A DNA stretch of 64,000 nucleotides from Salibaculum sp031581025 (GTDB lineage Bacteria; Pseudomonadota; Alphaproteobacteria; Rhodobacterales; Rhodobacteraceae). Shown here piece after piece: positions 33,909-41,405 of the stretch. The stretch lies in assembly GCF_031581025.1 (NCBI RefSeq), contig NZ_JAVLCA010000007.1; one strand, 5' to 3'. The notes beneath the pieces were generated by a model. The model worked only from the letters and a program-made list of their open reading frames with translations. It was not told the DNA's origin and did no database searches. Made by a program: the position numbers and the translations under genes. The number at the start of each line of letters is the position of its first letter. The first letter of the stretch is position 1.

Positions 33909-34850
33909 CTAGTGCACAACCAAGCCGCCCGAAAGCACGGCGGTCACGCGGCCCACAACCGGGATCAGCAGCAAACCGACCGTCAGTCCGATCAGCCCGT
34001 CCACCCCGGCCATGACCGCCCAGTTGGCAAAGCCGCCGTCAGAGACCGCCGCCGCCACGGTGTGGATCGTGTCATAGGCCAGGTGCCAGCCCAGATCATG
34101 CGTGCCATGGACAAGGATGGACCCGCCGACCCAGAGCATGGCCACCGTGCCCACGATCGAGAGCAGCTTCATGACATGGGGCATCCCCTTGACCAGACCC
34201 CGGCCCAGGCCCCGGCTCAGCCCGGTGCGGCCTTCGGAGGCCAGCGCCAGGCCGATGTCGTCCATCTTCACGATCAGCGCGACCGATCCGTAGACCGCGG
34301 CGGTGATGGCGATGGCCACGACCGCCAGCGTCGCGGCCTCCAGCCAGAAGGTCCCCTCGGGGATCGCGGCCAGCGAAATCGTCATGATTTCGGCCGACAG
34401 GATGAAATCCGTCTTGATGGCGCCCCGGACGCGCTTTTCCTCCAGGTGGACGGGGTCGCCCACGTCGAGGTCGGTCTCGACCTGGGCATCGGTGTGCGGA
34501 AACAGCCAGTGGTGGACCTTCTCTGCCCCCTCGAAACACAGGTAGAAGCCGCCCAGCATCAGCAGCGGCGTGATCAGCCAGGGCGCGACGGCATTGAGCG
34601 CCAGCGCCACGGGCAGCAGGATCACCAGCTTGTTGAAGAAACTCGCCCGCGCGATCTTCCAGATGACAGGCAACTCGCGCTTGGGGTCCAGGCCCTGCAC
34701 GTATTTCGGTGTCACCGCCGCGTCGTCGATCACCACACCGGCGGTCTTGGAGCCGGCCTTGGCCGCCATGCCCGCCACATCGTCCACACTGCTGGCGGCC
34801 AGCCGCGCGATCGCGGCGACATCGTCCAGAAGGGCCAAAAGTCCACTCAT
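33909..34850 (-). CDS. DUF808 (YedI-like) membrane protein
   Basis: 313-residue integral membrane protein with six to seven helices. It begins MSGLLALLDDVAAIARLAASSVDDVAGMAAKAGSKTAGVVIDDAAVTPKYVQG, the highly conserved DUF808 N-terminus (here cited by its first and last elements LLALLDDVAAIA and VTPKYVQG). GGFYLCFEGAEKVHHW and AIKTDFILSAEIMTISLA are further family blocks. Function unknown. The ribosome site at 34850 is weak. It is divergent from the GAPDH gene and lies downstream-to-upstream of modA without linkage. Confidence 0.93.
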   Translation of the reverse strand: MSGLLALLDDVAAIARLAASSVDDVAGMAAKAGSKTAGVVIDDAAVTPKYVQGLDPKRELPVIWKIARASFFNKLVILLPVALALNAVAPWLITPLLMLGGFYLCFEGAEKVHHWLFPHTDAQVETDLDVGDPVHLEEKRVRGAIKTDFILSAEIMTISLAAIPEGTFWLEAATLAVVAIAITAAVYGSVALIVKMDDIGLALASEGRTGLSRGLGRGLVKGMPHVMKLLSIVGTVAMLWVGGSILVHGTHDLGWHLAYDTIHTVAAAVSDGGFANWAVMAGVDGLIGLTVGLLLIPVVGRVTAVLSGGLVVH

Positions 34851-35154
34851 CAGGCATTCCCCGGTGTTGTCCCCGACACTCTCACCTGTCCGGGGTGCGG
34901 CTGCAAGGTCGGCTTGGCAGCTTTCACGCGCATGCGGCCCTCCCGACGGACCGATTCTCCACCACCTCCAACCTTGCAGGGCGCGATGCGCAGTTAGCGG
35001 AAACGCTCGGACAGTCGCGGCCCCGGCGTTAGCGCAAACTTCGGCCGAGCCGGACGTGTTATCGCTAACCTTCTGGCAAAGCGCCATTTTCACGATTGGT
35101 ATACAACTGAACACCTCGTACAAATCGCCTCGACATTTCCCCGAGGAGCCCCCC
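34851..35154. promoter_or_regulatory. Divergent intergenic region with three LacI-type operator candidates
   Basis: 304 bp without a gene. It holds three related 14-bp sites in the part nearest the GAPDH gene: AGTTAGCGGAAACG (34992-35005), CGTTAGCGCAAACT (35027-35040) and TGTTATCGCTAACC (35057-35070). They share GTTANCGNNAAC, and the third is close to a full palindrome. This resembles the CceR-type operator TGTTANCGNTAACA described for alphaproteobacterial central-carbon control. A GAGGAG ribosome site precedes the ATG at 35155. Confidence 0.6.
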
Positions 35155-36156
35155 ATGACCGTCACCATCGGCATCAACGGATTCGGCCGCATCGGCCGCT
35201 GCACCCTGGCCCATATCGCAGAGGCCGCCCGTAACGACGTGCAGGTCGTCAAGCTAAACGCCACCGGCCCCATCGAGACCAACGCCCACCTGCTGCGCTA
35301 TGACAGCGTGCACGGGCGGTTCGGCGGGCCGGTCGATGTGATCGACGGCAAGCTGGACCTGGGGCGCGGCGGCATCGCGGTCATGTCGACCTACGACCCG
35401 CAGGAACTGGACTGGGAGGGCTGCGATGTCGTCCTGGAGTGCACGGGGCAGTTCAACGACGGCCGCAAATCCGCCGTCCACCTTGAACGCGGCGCGGGCA
35501 AGGTGCTGATCTCGGCCCCGGCGGCCAACGTGGACCGGACCATCGTCTATGGCGTCAACCACCGCATGCTCGACATCGAGGACCGCATGGTCTCGAACGG
35601 GTCCTGCACCACCAACTGCCTGGCGCCGCTGGTCAAGGTGCTCAACGACGGGATCGGGATCGAGCGCGGGCTCATGACCACCATCCACAGCTACACCGGC
35701 GACCAGCCCACGCTGGACCGCCGGCACACGGATCTCTACCGCGCCCGCGCCGCGGCCATGGCGATGATCCCGACCTCGACCGGCGCCGCCAAGGCCCTCT
35801 CCGAGGTGCTGCCGGAGATGGCCGGCAAGCTCGACGGCACCGCCATGCGCGTGCCCACGCCCAATGTTTCCTGCGTCGATCTGACCTTCGAGGCCCGGCG
35901 GGACGTCACCGTCGAAGACGTCAACGGGATCGTCGCCGAAGCCTGCGCCGGGCACATCGGCATGGTCATGGCCTATGATCCCGAACCCAAGGTCTCGGTC
36001 GACTTCAACCACACGCCGCAAAGCAGCATCTTCGCGCCGGATCAGACCAAGGTCGTCGGCGGGCGCAGTGTCCGCGTGCTGGCATGGTATGACAACGAAT
36101 GGGGCTTTTCGGCACGCATGGCCGACGTGGCCGGCCACATGGGGCGGCTGATCTGA
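35155..36156 (+). CDS. gap: Glyceraldehyde-3-phosphate dehydrogenase, phosphorylating type
   Basis: 333-residue glycolytic/gluconeogenic dehydrogenase. Rossmann loop INGFGRIGR (residues 7-15), catalytic C151 in SNGSCTTNCLAPL, His in TTIHSYTGDQPTLD, and C-terminal WYDNEWGFSARM are all intact. The second beta strand reads VVKLNATGPIETNAHLL, so the acidic residue that fixes NAD preference in classical GAPDH is absent; NADP use is possible. GAGGAG lies before ATG 35155. It does not adjoin pgk or fba. The three upstream operator-like sites suggest carbon-source control. Erythrose-4-phosphate dehydrogenase is a less likely alternative. Confidence 0.9.
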   Translation: MTVTIGINGFGRIGRCTLAHIAEAARNDVQVVKLNATGPIETNAHLLRYDSVHGRFGGPVDVIDGKLDLGRGGIAVMSTYDPQELDWEGCDVVLECTGQFNDGRKSAVHLERGAGKVLISAPAANVDRTIVYGVNHRMLDIEDRMVSNGSCTTNCLAPLVKVLNDGIGIERGLMTTIHSYTGDQPTLDRRHTDLYRARAAAMAMIPTSTGAAKALSEVLPEMAGKLDGTAMRVPTPNVSCVDLTFEARRDVTVEDVNGIVAEACAGHIGMVMAYDPEPKVSVDFNHTPQSSIFAPDQTKVVGGRSVRVLAWYDNEWGFSARMADVAGHMGRLI

Positions 36157-36179
36157 TCCGGCGGGCCACCCGCCAGCCC

Positions 36180-37262
36180 CTACAGGGCCACCGCCTGCCC
36201 CGCTTCCGCACTTTCCTGCGCGGCCAGGCCGATGCGCACGGCCGCCATGCCGTCGGCCAGGGTCACCTCGGGCGCACCTTCGCCGCGCAGCACCGCGTTG
36301 AAGCGCTGGTGCTGGTAGAAGGTCGACCCGTTGTGATCCCCTGCCGCCAGAAGCTTGGGGTCCACCGGCACTTCGCTGACCACCGGGCCCTTGGGGGCGC
36401 GGGGGCTGATGATCAGTTGCGGCACCGGCGCATCACCCAGCGCCTTGGGCCAGAACCGGCCCGGCCCGGGCACCAGTGCCTCGATCTTGCCCTTGGGGCC
36501 GACGGCGCTTATCTCTTCCTGGTATTTCGACCCTTCGGCGAACATGCACAGTTCCAGCATGGCCCGCGCCCCGCCCTTGAAATCGAGGAGGACATAGCCG
36601 TTGTCCCAAACGTCCGGCACCCGGCCATCGTAGGTTTCATCCCGGTGGTTGAGGGTCTGGCCCGCGCTGGCCATGACGCGCACCGGCTCGTCGTCCAGGA
36701 TCAGGCGCATCAGGTCGAAGAAATGACAGCACTTTTCCACCAGCGTGCCGCCGGTGTTGGTGTTGAAGCGGTTCCAGTTGCCGATCTTGGGCAGAAAGGG
36801 AAAGCGGTGTTCGCGGATCGTCAGCATGGAAATCCCGCCGGTCGCATGCTCGGCCTGTTGCAGCAGGGCCGCGATGGGCGGCATGTAGCGGTATTCCATG
36901 GCCACCCAGGTCGGCGCGGGATAGCTGGTCGCGAGGTCCCCCAAGAAGGCCGCGTCGCCCGGATCGGTGAAAAGCGGCTTTTCGCAAAGCACCGGCAGCG
37001 GGCGCAGGTCGCGGATGCGGCGCAGCTGCGCGACGTGCAGGTTGTTGGGGCTGACGATCACCAGGGCCTCGACCTGGCTGTGCAGGATCAGCTCGTCCAG
37101 CGTGGCACAGACCTCGGCCGTGCCCGCCAGCGACGCGGCGCTGGCCGCAAGATCGGGCACCGGGTCATAGACCGCCGCCACGCGCCCCTCGGGCAGCAGA
37201 CCGATGTTGTCAATGTGCTCGCGCCCCATCATGCCGCAGCCGATGATGCCATAGTTGATCAT
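36180..37262 (-). CDS. Gfo/Idh/MocA family NAD(P)-dependent oxidoreductase
   Basis: 360-residue dehydrogenase of the glucose-fructose/inositol dehydrogenase family. Rossmann start YGIIGCGMMGREH (residues 4-16), the catalytic-lysine motif VLCEKPLFTDPGD, and WNRFNTNTGGTLVEKCCHFFDLMRLI in the substrate domain, with the His of CCHFFD as acid/base candidate. Members oxidise sugars, inositols or sugar-like compounds. Start at 37262 (MINYGI) follows AAGGGA. It lies five bases after the GntR gene and on the same strand, so the two form an operon divergent from the monooxygenase cluster. The substrate is unknown; a sugar-type intermediate of that cluster is a reasonable guess. Confidence 0.88.
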   Translation of the reverse strand: MINYGIIGCGMMGREHIDNIGLLPEGRVAAVYDPVPDLAASAASLAGTAEVCATLDELILHSQVEALVIVSPNNLHVAQLRRIRDLRPLPVLCEKPLFTDPGDAAFLGDLATSYPAPTWVAMEYRYMPPIAALLQQAEHATGGISMLTIREHRFPFLPKIGNWNRFNTNTGGTLVEKCCHFFDLMRLILDDEPVRVMASAGQTLNHRDETYDGRVPDVWDNGYVLLDFKGGARAMLELCMFAEGSKYQEEISAVGPKGKIEALVPGPGRFWPKALGDAPVPQLIISPRAPKGPVVSEVPVDPKLLAAGDHNGSTFYQHQRFNAVLRGEGAPEVTLADGMAAVRIGLAAQESAEAGQAVAL

Positions 37263-37267
37263 GCCTG

Positions 37268-38008
37268 TTATCCCTTGCCCAGCCTGCTGATGTAGATGAC
37301 CTCGGACGGGTCGAACCACGTCCGGGAGAATTCGACGGCCTGCCCGCCCGGGTCGCGGCCGATGCGTTCGACGTAGCCCGCCAGTGCGCCCGCGGGCATC
37401 GGAAAGCGCGCCGCGCCCCAGTCGGGCACGGGCGCGAGGCTAACCTTGTCGGTCGCGCTCATGATGACCAGCCCCAGATGCTCGCGGTAGAAGAGATAGA
37501 GCGATTCCGAGACATCCGCCGGGCTTATATGCGTCGCACAGGCGCCGTCCAGCCAGATTTCCTCGAGCGCGGCGGGCCGGTCGTCGAGAAAACGCAGCCG
37601 CCGGAACCGCCACCCCTGATCCGAGGGGCCGAAGGCGGGCGCGGCGCCGGGTTTCGGGTGCCGCTCGACCGAGAGCAGCGCCGCCGTAGGCAGACCCCCG
37701 CCGCCGATCCGTTCCAGCCGCAGCATGGCATAGACCGAAGAAACCGTCGCCCGTGCCCGCACGTAGTTTCCCGACCCGTGAACGCGCTCGATCAGGCCCT
37801 TTTTTGACAAGACACCCAAGGCTTTGCGCAGCGTTCCGACAGCAATGCCCATGGCCTCGGCCATCTCGCGCTCGGGCGGCAGGCGGGTGCCGTCGCCCAG
37901 CCGCCCCGCAGCGATGTCGCGGATCAGCATTTCGCTGATCTGAACGTATTTTGGCAGCGCCGCCGAGGGTCCACCTTCGGCGGGCTCCCCCGAACCGTCG
38001 CGGGCCAT
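37268..38008 (-). CDS. GntR family regulator, HutC/UTRA subfamily
   Basis: 246-residue repressor-type protein. N-terminal winged HTH (residues about 16-82: YVQISEMLIRDIAAGRLGDGTRLPPEREMAEAMGIAVGTLRKAL, given here by its ends YVQISEML and GTLRKAL) followed by a UTRA effector-binding domain (about 95-240, with RFRRLRFLDDRPAALEEIWLDG). Start at 38008 follows GGAGGACA; 17 extra residues from a farther in-frame ATG are unlikely. The gene precedes the Gfo/Idh gene and is divergent from the LLM monooxygenase gene, with a perfect 14-bp palindrome between. It probably represses both directions until the cluster substrate or a product binds. Confidence 0.9.
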   Translation of the reverse strand: MARDGSGEPAEGGPSAALPKYVQISEMLIRDIAAGRLGDGTRLPPEREMAEAMGIAVGTLRKALGVLSKKGLIERVHGSGNYVRARATVSSVYAMLRLERIGGGGLPTAALLSVERHPKPGAAPAFGPSDQGWRFRRLRFLDDRPAALEEIWLDGACATHISPADVSESLYLFYREHLGLVIMSATDKVSLAPVPDWGAARFPMPAGALAGYVERIGRDPGGQAVEFSRTWFDPSEVIYISRLGKG

Positions 38009-38060
38009 TCCCGTGTCCTCCCTGCCCCGTCGATCCCGGGGGCCGTGAAATTGATACACT

Positions 38061-38074
38061 ATTGATGCATCAAT
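38061..38074. promoter_or_regulatory. Palindromic operator candidate for the GntR regulator
   Basis: ATTGATGCATCAAT is a perfect 14-bp palindrome in the 130-bp divergent gap. A further ATTGAT half-site lies 11 bp upstream (38050-38055). Sites of this shape are typical for HutC-type GntR proteins. Confidence 0.65.
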
Positions 38075-38138
38075 CCCCGAGTGCTACGCAAGGGCAAATG
38101 CCCCGCCGAATCCGGGGCGAACAAGGAGGAAGGCCGAA

Positions 38139-39296
38139 ATGACCGTCGTGCCCATCACGTCGCCCGACCTCGACGCGCCGGAGGTCAGCTGGTTCTCGGC
38201 GCTCTGCGGGGATGACTACCGTTACATGGGCGTGCCAGACAGCGCGCTGGCCCCCACCTGGGAACACTGCCGCAACATCACGCTGGAAGCCGAGAAACAG
38301 GGGTTCCGCAACATCCTGGCCCCCTCGTCCTACCAGGTCGGGCAGGACACGCTGTCCTTCGTGGCCGGGATGCTGCCCGAATTGGAGCGCATGAACATGC
38401 TGGCTGCGATCCGCTGCGGCGAGATGCATCCGATCATGCTGGCGCGCACCGTGGCTACGCTCGATCACATGGCCAAGGGCAAGCTGACGCTGAACATCAT
38501 CTCGTCGGACTTTCCCGGCGAAACGGCCGAAAGCAACTATCGCTACCAGCGGTCGCGCGAGGTGGTCGAGATCCTCAAGCAGTGCTGGACCCGCGACGAG
38601 ATCGACTACGAGGGCGAAATCTACAATTTCAAGGGCCTGCCCACGGACCCGGCCCGGCCCTATCAGCAGAACGGCGGCCCGCTTCTGTATTTCGGGGGCT
38701 ATTCGCCGGCCGCGCTGGAACTGTGTGGCCAGCACTGCGACACCTACCTGATGTGGCCCGAGCCCAAGGAACAGATCGCCCAGCGCATGAAGGACGTGAA
38801 CGCGGTGGCCGAACGCTATGGCCGGACGCTGGATTATGGCCTGCGCGTGCATGTCGTCGTCCGCGACACCGAGGCCGAGGCCCGCGACTACGCCGAAAGC
38901 CTTGTGTCGAAACTCGACGACGAATACGGGCAGCTGATCCGCGAACGCGCGCATGACTCCGGCTCGCTCGGGGTCAGCCACCAGGCCCGCGCCCGTGAAC
39001 TGGCCGACAAATACGGCTATGTCGAGCGTCATCTCTGGACCGGCATCGGCCGGGCGCGTTCGGGCTGCGGCGCGGCCATCGTCGGCTCGGCCGACCAGGT
39101 GCTCAGCGAGATCGAGGACTACAAGAAAATGGGCATTCGCGCTTTCATTTTCTCGGGATACCCTCATATCGACGAATGTGAGCATTTCGGCCGGCTGGTC
39201 ATGCCACACCTCGAGACAAGCTCGCTGCCCCAGGAATACGGGCGCGTGCCCCGCGAAACCCCAGACACCCCCCTTTCGGGAAAGAGCCGCAAATGA
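38139..39296 (+). CDS. LLM-class FMNH2-dependent monooxygenase, alkanesulfonate monooxygenase (SsuD)-like
   Basis: 385-residue TIM-barrel flavin monooxygenase. It matches SsuD-type enzymes across the barrel: NIISSDFPGETAESNYRYQRS near residue 127, GGPLLYFGGYSPAALELCGQHCDTYLMWPEP with the phosphate/sulfonate-side residues, LRVHVVVRDTEAEARDYA, LWTGIGRARSGCGAAIVGS, and FSGYPHIDECEHFGRLVMPHL. The Arg of GIGRARSG and the Tyr of SGYPH correspond to positions important in SsuD. Such enzymes cleave carbon-sulfur bonds of sulfonates, releasing sulfite and an aldehyde. Next genes supply an aldo/keto reductase and a flavin reductase, fitting that chemistry. ATG at 38139 has AAGGAGGAAGG just upstream. 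Substrate is not known. Confidence 0.88.
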   Translation: MTVVPITSPDLDAPEVSWFSALCGDDYRYMGVPDSALAPTWEHCRNITLEAEKQGFRNILAPSSYQVGQDTLSFVAGMLPELERMNMLAAIRCGEMHPIMLARTVATLDHMAKGKLTLNIISSDFPGETAESNYRYQRSREVVEILKQCWTRDEIDYEGEIYNFKGLPTDPARPYQQNGGPLLYFGGYSPAALELCGQHCDTYLMWPEPKEQIAQRMKDVNAVAERYGRTLDYGLRVHVVVRDTEAEARDYAESLVSKLDDEYGQLIRERAHDSGSLGVSHQARARELADKYGYVERHLWTGIGRARSGCGAAIVGSADQVLSEIEDYKKMGIRAFIFSGYPHIDECEHFGRLVMPHLETSSLPQEYGRVPRETPDTPLSGKSRK

Positions 39297-40180
39297 TGGA
39301 CCGTATCGAGCTGCAACCCGATCTGTCCCTGTCCCGCATCGTCTACGGCATGTGGCGGCTGGGCGACGACAGCGACACCAGCCCCGCCCATGTGCAGGCC
39401 AAGATCGAGGCCTGCCTGGACCAGGGCATCACAACCATGGACCAGGCCGATATCTACGGCGGCTACATGGCCGAAGAGGTCCTGGGGGCGGGCCTGACAC
39501 CCGCGCTCAAGGACCGGATCGAGGTCGTTACCAAGTGTGATATCGTCGCACCCATGGGCCGCTATGCCGATGCATCGGTGAAACACTACGACACCAGCCG
39601 CGCGCATATCCTGGCCTCGGTCGACCATTCCCTGCGCCTGATGGGGCTGGACAAGATCGATCTGCTGCTGATCCACCGTCCCGATCCGCTGATGGACCAT
39701 CACGAGACCGGCGCGGCCCTGGACGAGGTCGTGGCCAGCGGCAAGGTGCGCGCCGTGGGCGTGTCGAACTTCAAGCTGCACGACTGGACGCTGCTGCAAT
39801 CGGCCATGACGACAAAACTGGTCACCAACCAGATCGAGCTGAGCCTGGGCGCCCACCAGGCCTTCAGCAACGGCGACATGGCCTATCTGCAGGAACGCGC
39901 CATCCCGCCCATGGCCTGGTCGCCGCTGGGCGGCGGCGCCCTGATGACGGCCGATGACGCGCTGGGCCGCGCCATGGACCGGGTCGCCACCGCGCAGGGC
40001 GTGGACCGCGCCGCCGTGGCCGTGGCCTGGCTGCTGGCGCATCCCGCGCGCATCATGCCGGTCATGGGCACGAACAATATCAGCCGCATCAAGCGCTTCT
40101 CGGACGCGCTTGACGTGGACATGACACGCGAGACCTGGTTCGAACTTTACACCGCAGCACTCGGCGACGAGGTGCCGTGA
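39293..40180 (+). CDS. Aldo/keto reductase (YdhF-like)
   Basis: 295-residue NADPH-dependent reductase. The AKR catalytic tetrad can be placed: Asp and Tyr in MDQADIYGGYMAEE (about residues 50-63), Lys in EVVTKCDIV and His in LLLIHRPDPLMDHHE. C-terminal MPVMGTNNISRIKRFSDALD contacts the cofactor. ATG at 39293 overlaps the monooxygenase stop by four bases. In an oxidative desulfonation route this type of enzyme would reduce the aldehyde released by the monooxygenase. The true substrate is inferred only from gene order. Confidence 0.9.
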   Translation: MMDRIELQPDLSLSRIVYGMWRLGDDSDTSPAHVQAKIEACLDQGITTMDQADIYGGYMAEEVLGAGLTPALKDRIEVVTKCDIVAPMGRYADASVKHYDTSRAHILASVDHSLRLMGLDKIDLLLIHRPDPLMDHHETGAALDEVVASGKVRAVGVSNFKLHDWTLLQSAMTTKLVTNQIELSLGAHQAFSNGDMAYLQERAIPPMAWSPLGGGALMTADDALGRAMDRVATAQGVDRAAVAVAWLLAHPARIMPVMGTNNISRIKRFSDALDVDMTRETWFELYTAALGDEVP

Positions 40181-40181
40181 C

Positions 40182-40691
40182 ATGGATGGCAATTGGGAAC
40201 ATGACATGAACGGTTTCGCCCCGGACGAGAACCCGCGCGCCTACCGCGATGCCCTCGGCAGTTTCGCCACCGGCGTGACTGTGGTCACCGTGCCCAGCGC
40301 CGACGGGCCGGTGGGGATCACCGCCAACAGCTTTGCCAGCGTCTCGCTGGAGCCGCCGCTGGTGCTCTGGTCGCCGGCCAAGGCCTCCAAGCGGTTCGCC
40401 TATTTCCACCAGGCCCCGCATTTCGCAATCCATGTTCTGGACAATCACCAGCGCGCGGTCTGCGACGGCTTTACCCGGGACAAGCATGCCTTCGACGGGC
40501 TGGACTGGATCACAGGCGACAACGGCGTGCCGAATATCCACGGCTGCCTTGCGCGCTTTGAATGCACTCTGGACGCGGCGCATGATGCGGGCGACCATGT
40601 GATCATCGTGGGCCGCGTGAATCACGCGTTCTTCCGCGACGGCCAGCCACTTCTGTTCCAGGGGGGGCGCTTCGTCGGCACCGAGGGCTGA
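40182..40691 (+). CDS. Flavin reductase family protein (FMN reductase component)
   Basis: 169-residue flavin reductase of the HpaC/DIM6 fold. Conserved blocks are RDALGSFATGVTVVTV (residues 20-35), GITANSFASVSLEPPLVLW (FMN phosphate binding) and the C-terminal HVIIVGRVNHAFFRDGQPLLFQGGRF. It should supply reduced FMN to the LLM monooxygenase encoded two genes upstream. The first ATG (40182) lies one base after the AKR stop; a second ATG at 40206 is an alternative start. The TRAP transporter genes follow after a structured 117-nt spacer. Confidence 0.9.
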   Translation: MDGNWEHDMNGFAPDENPRAYRDALGSFATGVTVVTVPSADGPVGITANSFASVSLEPPLVLWSPAKASKRFAYFHQAPHFAIHVLDNHQRAVCDGFTRDKHAFDGLDWITGDNGVPNIHGCLARFECTLDAAHDAGDHVIIVGRVNHAFFRDGQPLLFQGGRFVGTEG

Positions 40692-40701
40692 CCTGACCCG
40701 T

Positions 40702-40785
40702 GGCGCGGGCCCCGGGGAGGGGGGCCGCGCCGCAGGGACCGGACCACAAGAATGTCCGGCCCGAAAAAGGGGCCATCCCGGCCCC
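40702..40785 (+). other. Three consecutive hairpins between catabolic and transporter genes
   Basis: In the 117-nt spacer there are three strong stem-loops on the transcript: GGCGCGGGCCCC with GGGGGCCGCGCC (40702-40731, one bulge), CCGGAC with GTCCGG (40739-40759) and GGGGCC with GGCCCC (40769-40785). None is followed by a T-run, so they look like mRNA stabilising or processing structures rather than a simple terminator. Confidence 0.6.
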
Positions 40786-40808
40786 GACAACAGGGAGGAG
40801 GGACCGCC

Positions 40809-41405
40809 ATGGCGGTTTTGTTAGGGGTGCTCTGGCCGCTCGAACGGCTCAACACCGGTATCCTGGCCCTGGGTCGGGTGATCGCGGTAATCGCGCTGGC
40901 CGTCATGGTCTGCCTGATCCTGGGACAGGTCTTCTTCCGCTACGCCCTGAACGAGGCGCCCAACTGGACCGAGGAAGGCGCGCGGTTCGGCATGATCTGG
41001 ATGACCGGCCTGATGGCCCCGATCGCCTATCGCCAGGGCGGGTTCGTGGCCATCGACATGCTTGAACGCGCCCTGACCCGGACCCTGGCCACGCTGCTGG
41101 GGCTGGGGCTGCTGTTCATCGCGCTCTGGGTGCTGGTGATCGCCTGGGACAAGGGCCTGAACAATCACGTCGACAGCCTGTCGGGGCGGGGCTGCTCGTC
41201 CTCGCTGCGCTGGCCCTTCGCGATCGAGATTGGCAAATGTGGCGACAAGTTCGCCAACAGTTATCAATATGCCGGGCTCTGGGTCGGGGTGAACCTGTTG
41301 ATCCTGGTCAATCTCGAGCTGATCCTGCGCGGCATCATCACGCTTCTGGGCGGCGAGGATCGGCTGAGCGATCTGAGCAGTGACAAGATGGCGGGGGCCG
41401 ACTGA
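40809..41405 (+). CDS. TRAP transporter small permease (DctQ type)
   Basis: 198-residue membrane protein with four helices; VCLILGQVFFRYALNEAPNWTEEGARFGMIWMTGLMAP is the DctQ signature region (cited by FFRYALNEAPNWTEE). Between helices three and four a periplasmic loop carries CSSSLRWPFAIEIGKCGDKF, two cysteines that could form a disulfide, an unusual insertion. Start at 40809 follows GAGGAGGGA. Its stop overlaps the ATG of the large permease by one base. Confidence 0.9.
   Translation: MAVLLGVLWPLERLNTGILALGRVIAVIALAVMVCLILGQVFFRYALNEAPNWTEEGARFGMIWMTGLMAPIAYRQGGFVAIDMLERALTRTLATLLGLGLLFIALWVLVIAWDKGLNNHVDSLSGRGCSSSLRWPFAIEIGKCGDKFANSYQYAGLWVGVNLLILVNLELILRGIITLLGGEDRLSDLSSDKMAGAD

Noticed and set aside
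35155..36156. Erythrose-4-phosphate dehydrogenase as identity of the GAPDH homologue
   Set aside because: Catalytic Cys/His context and C-terminus agree better with GAPDH, and no pyridoxine synthesis or pgk/fba context is present.
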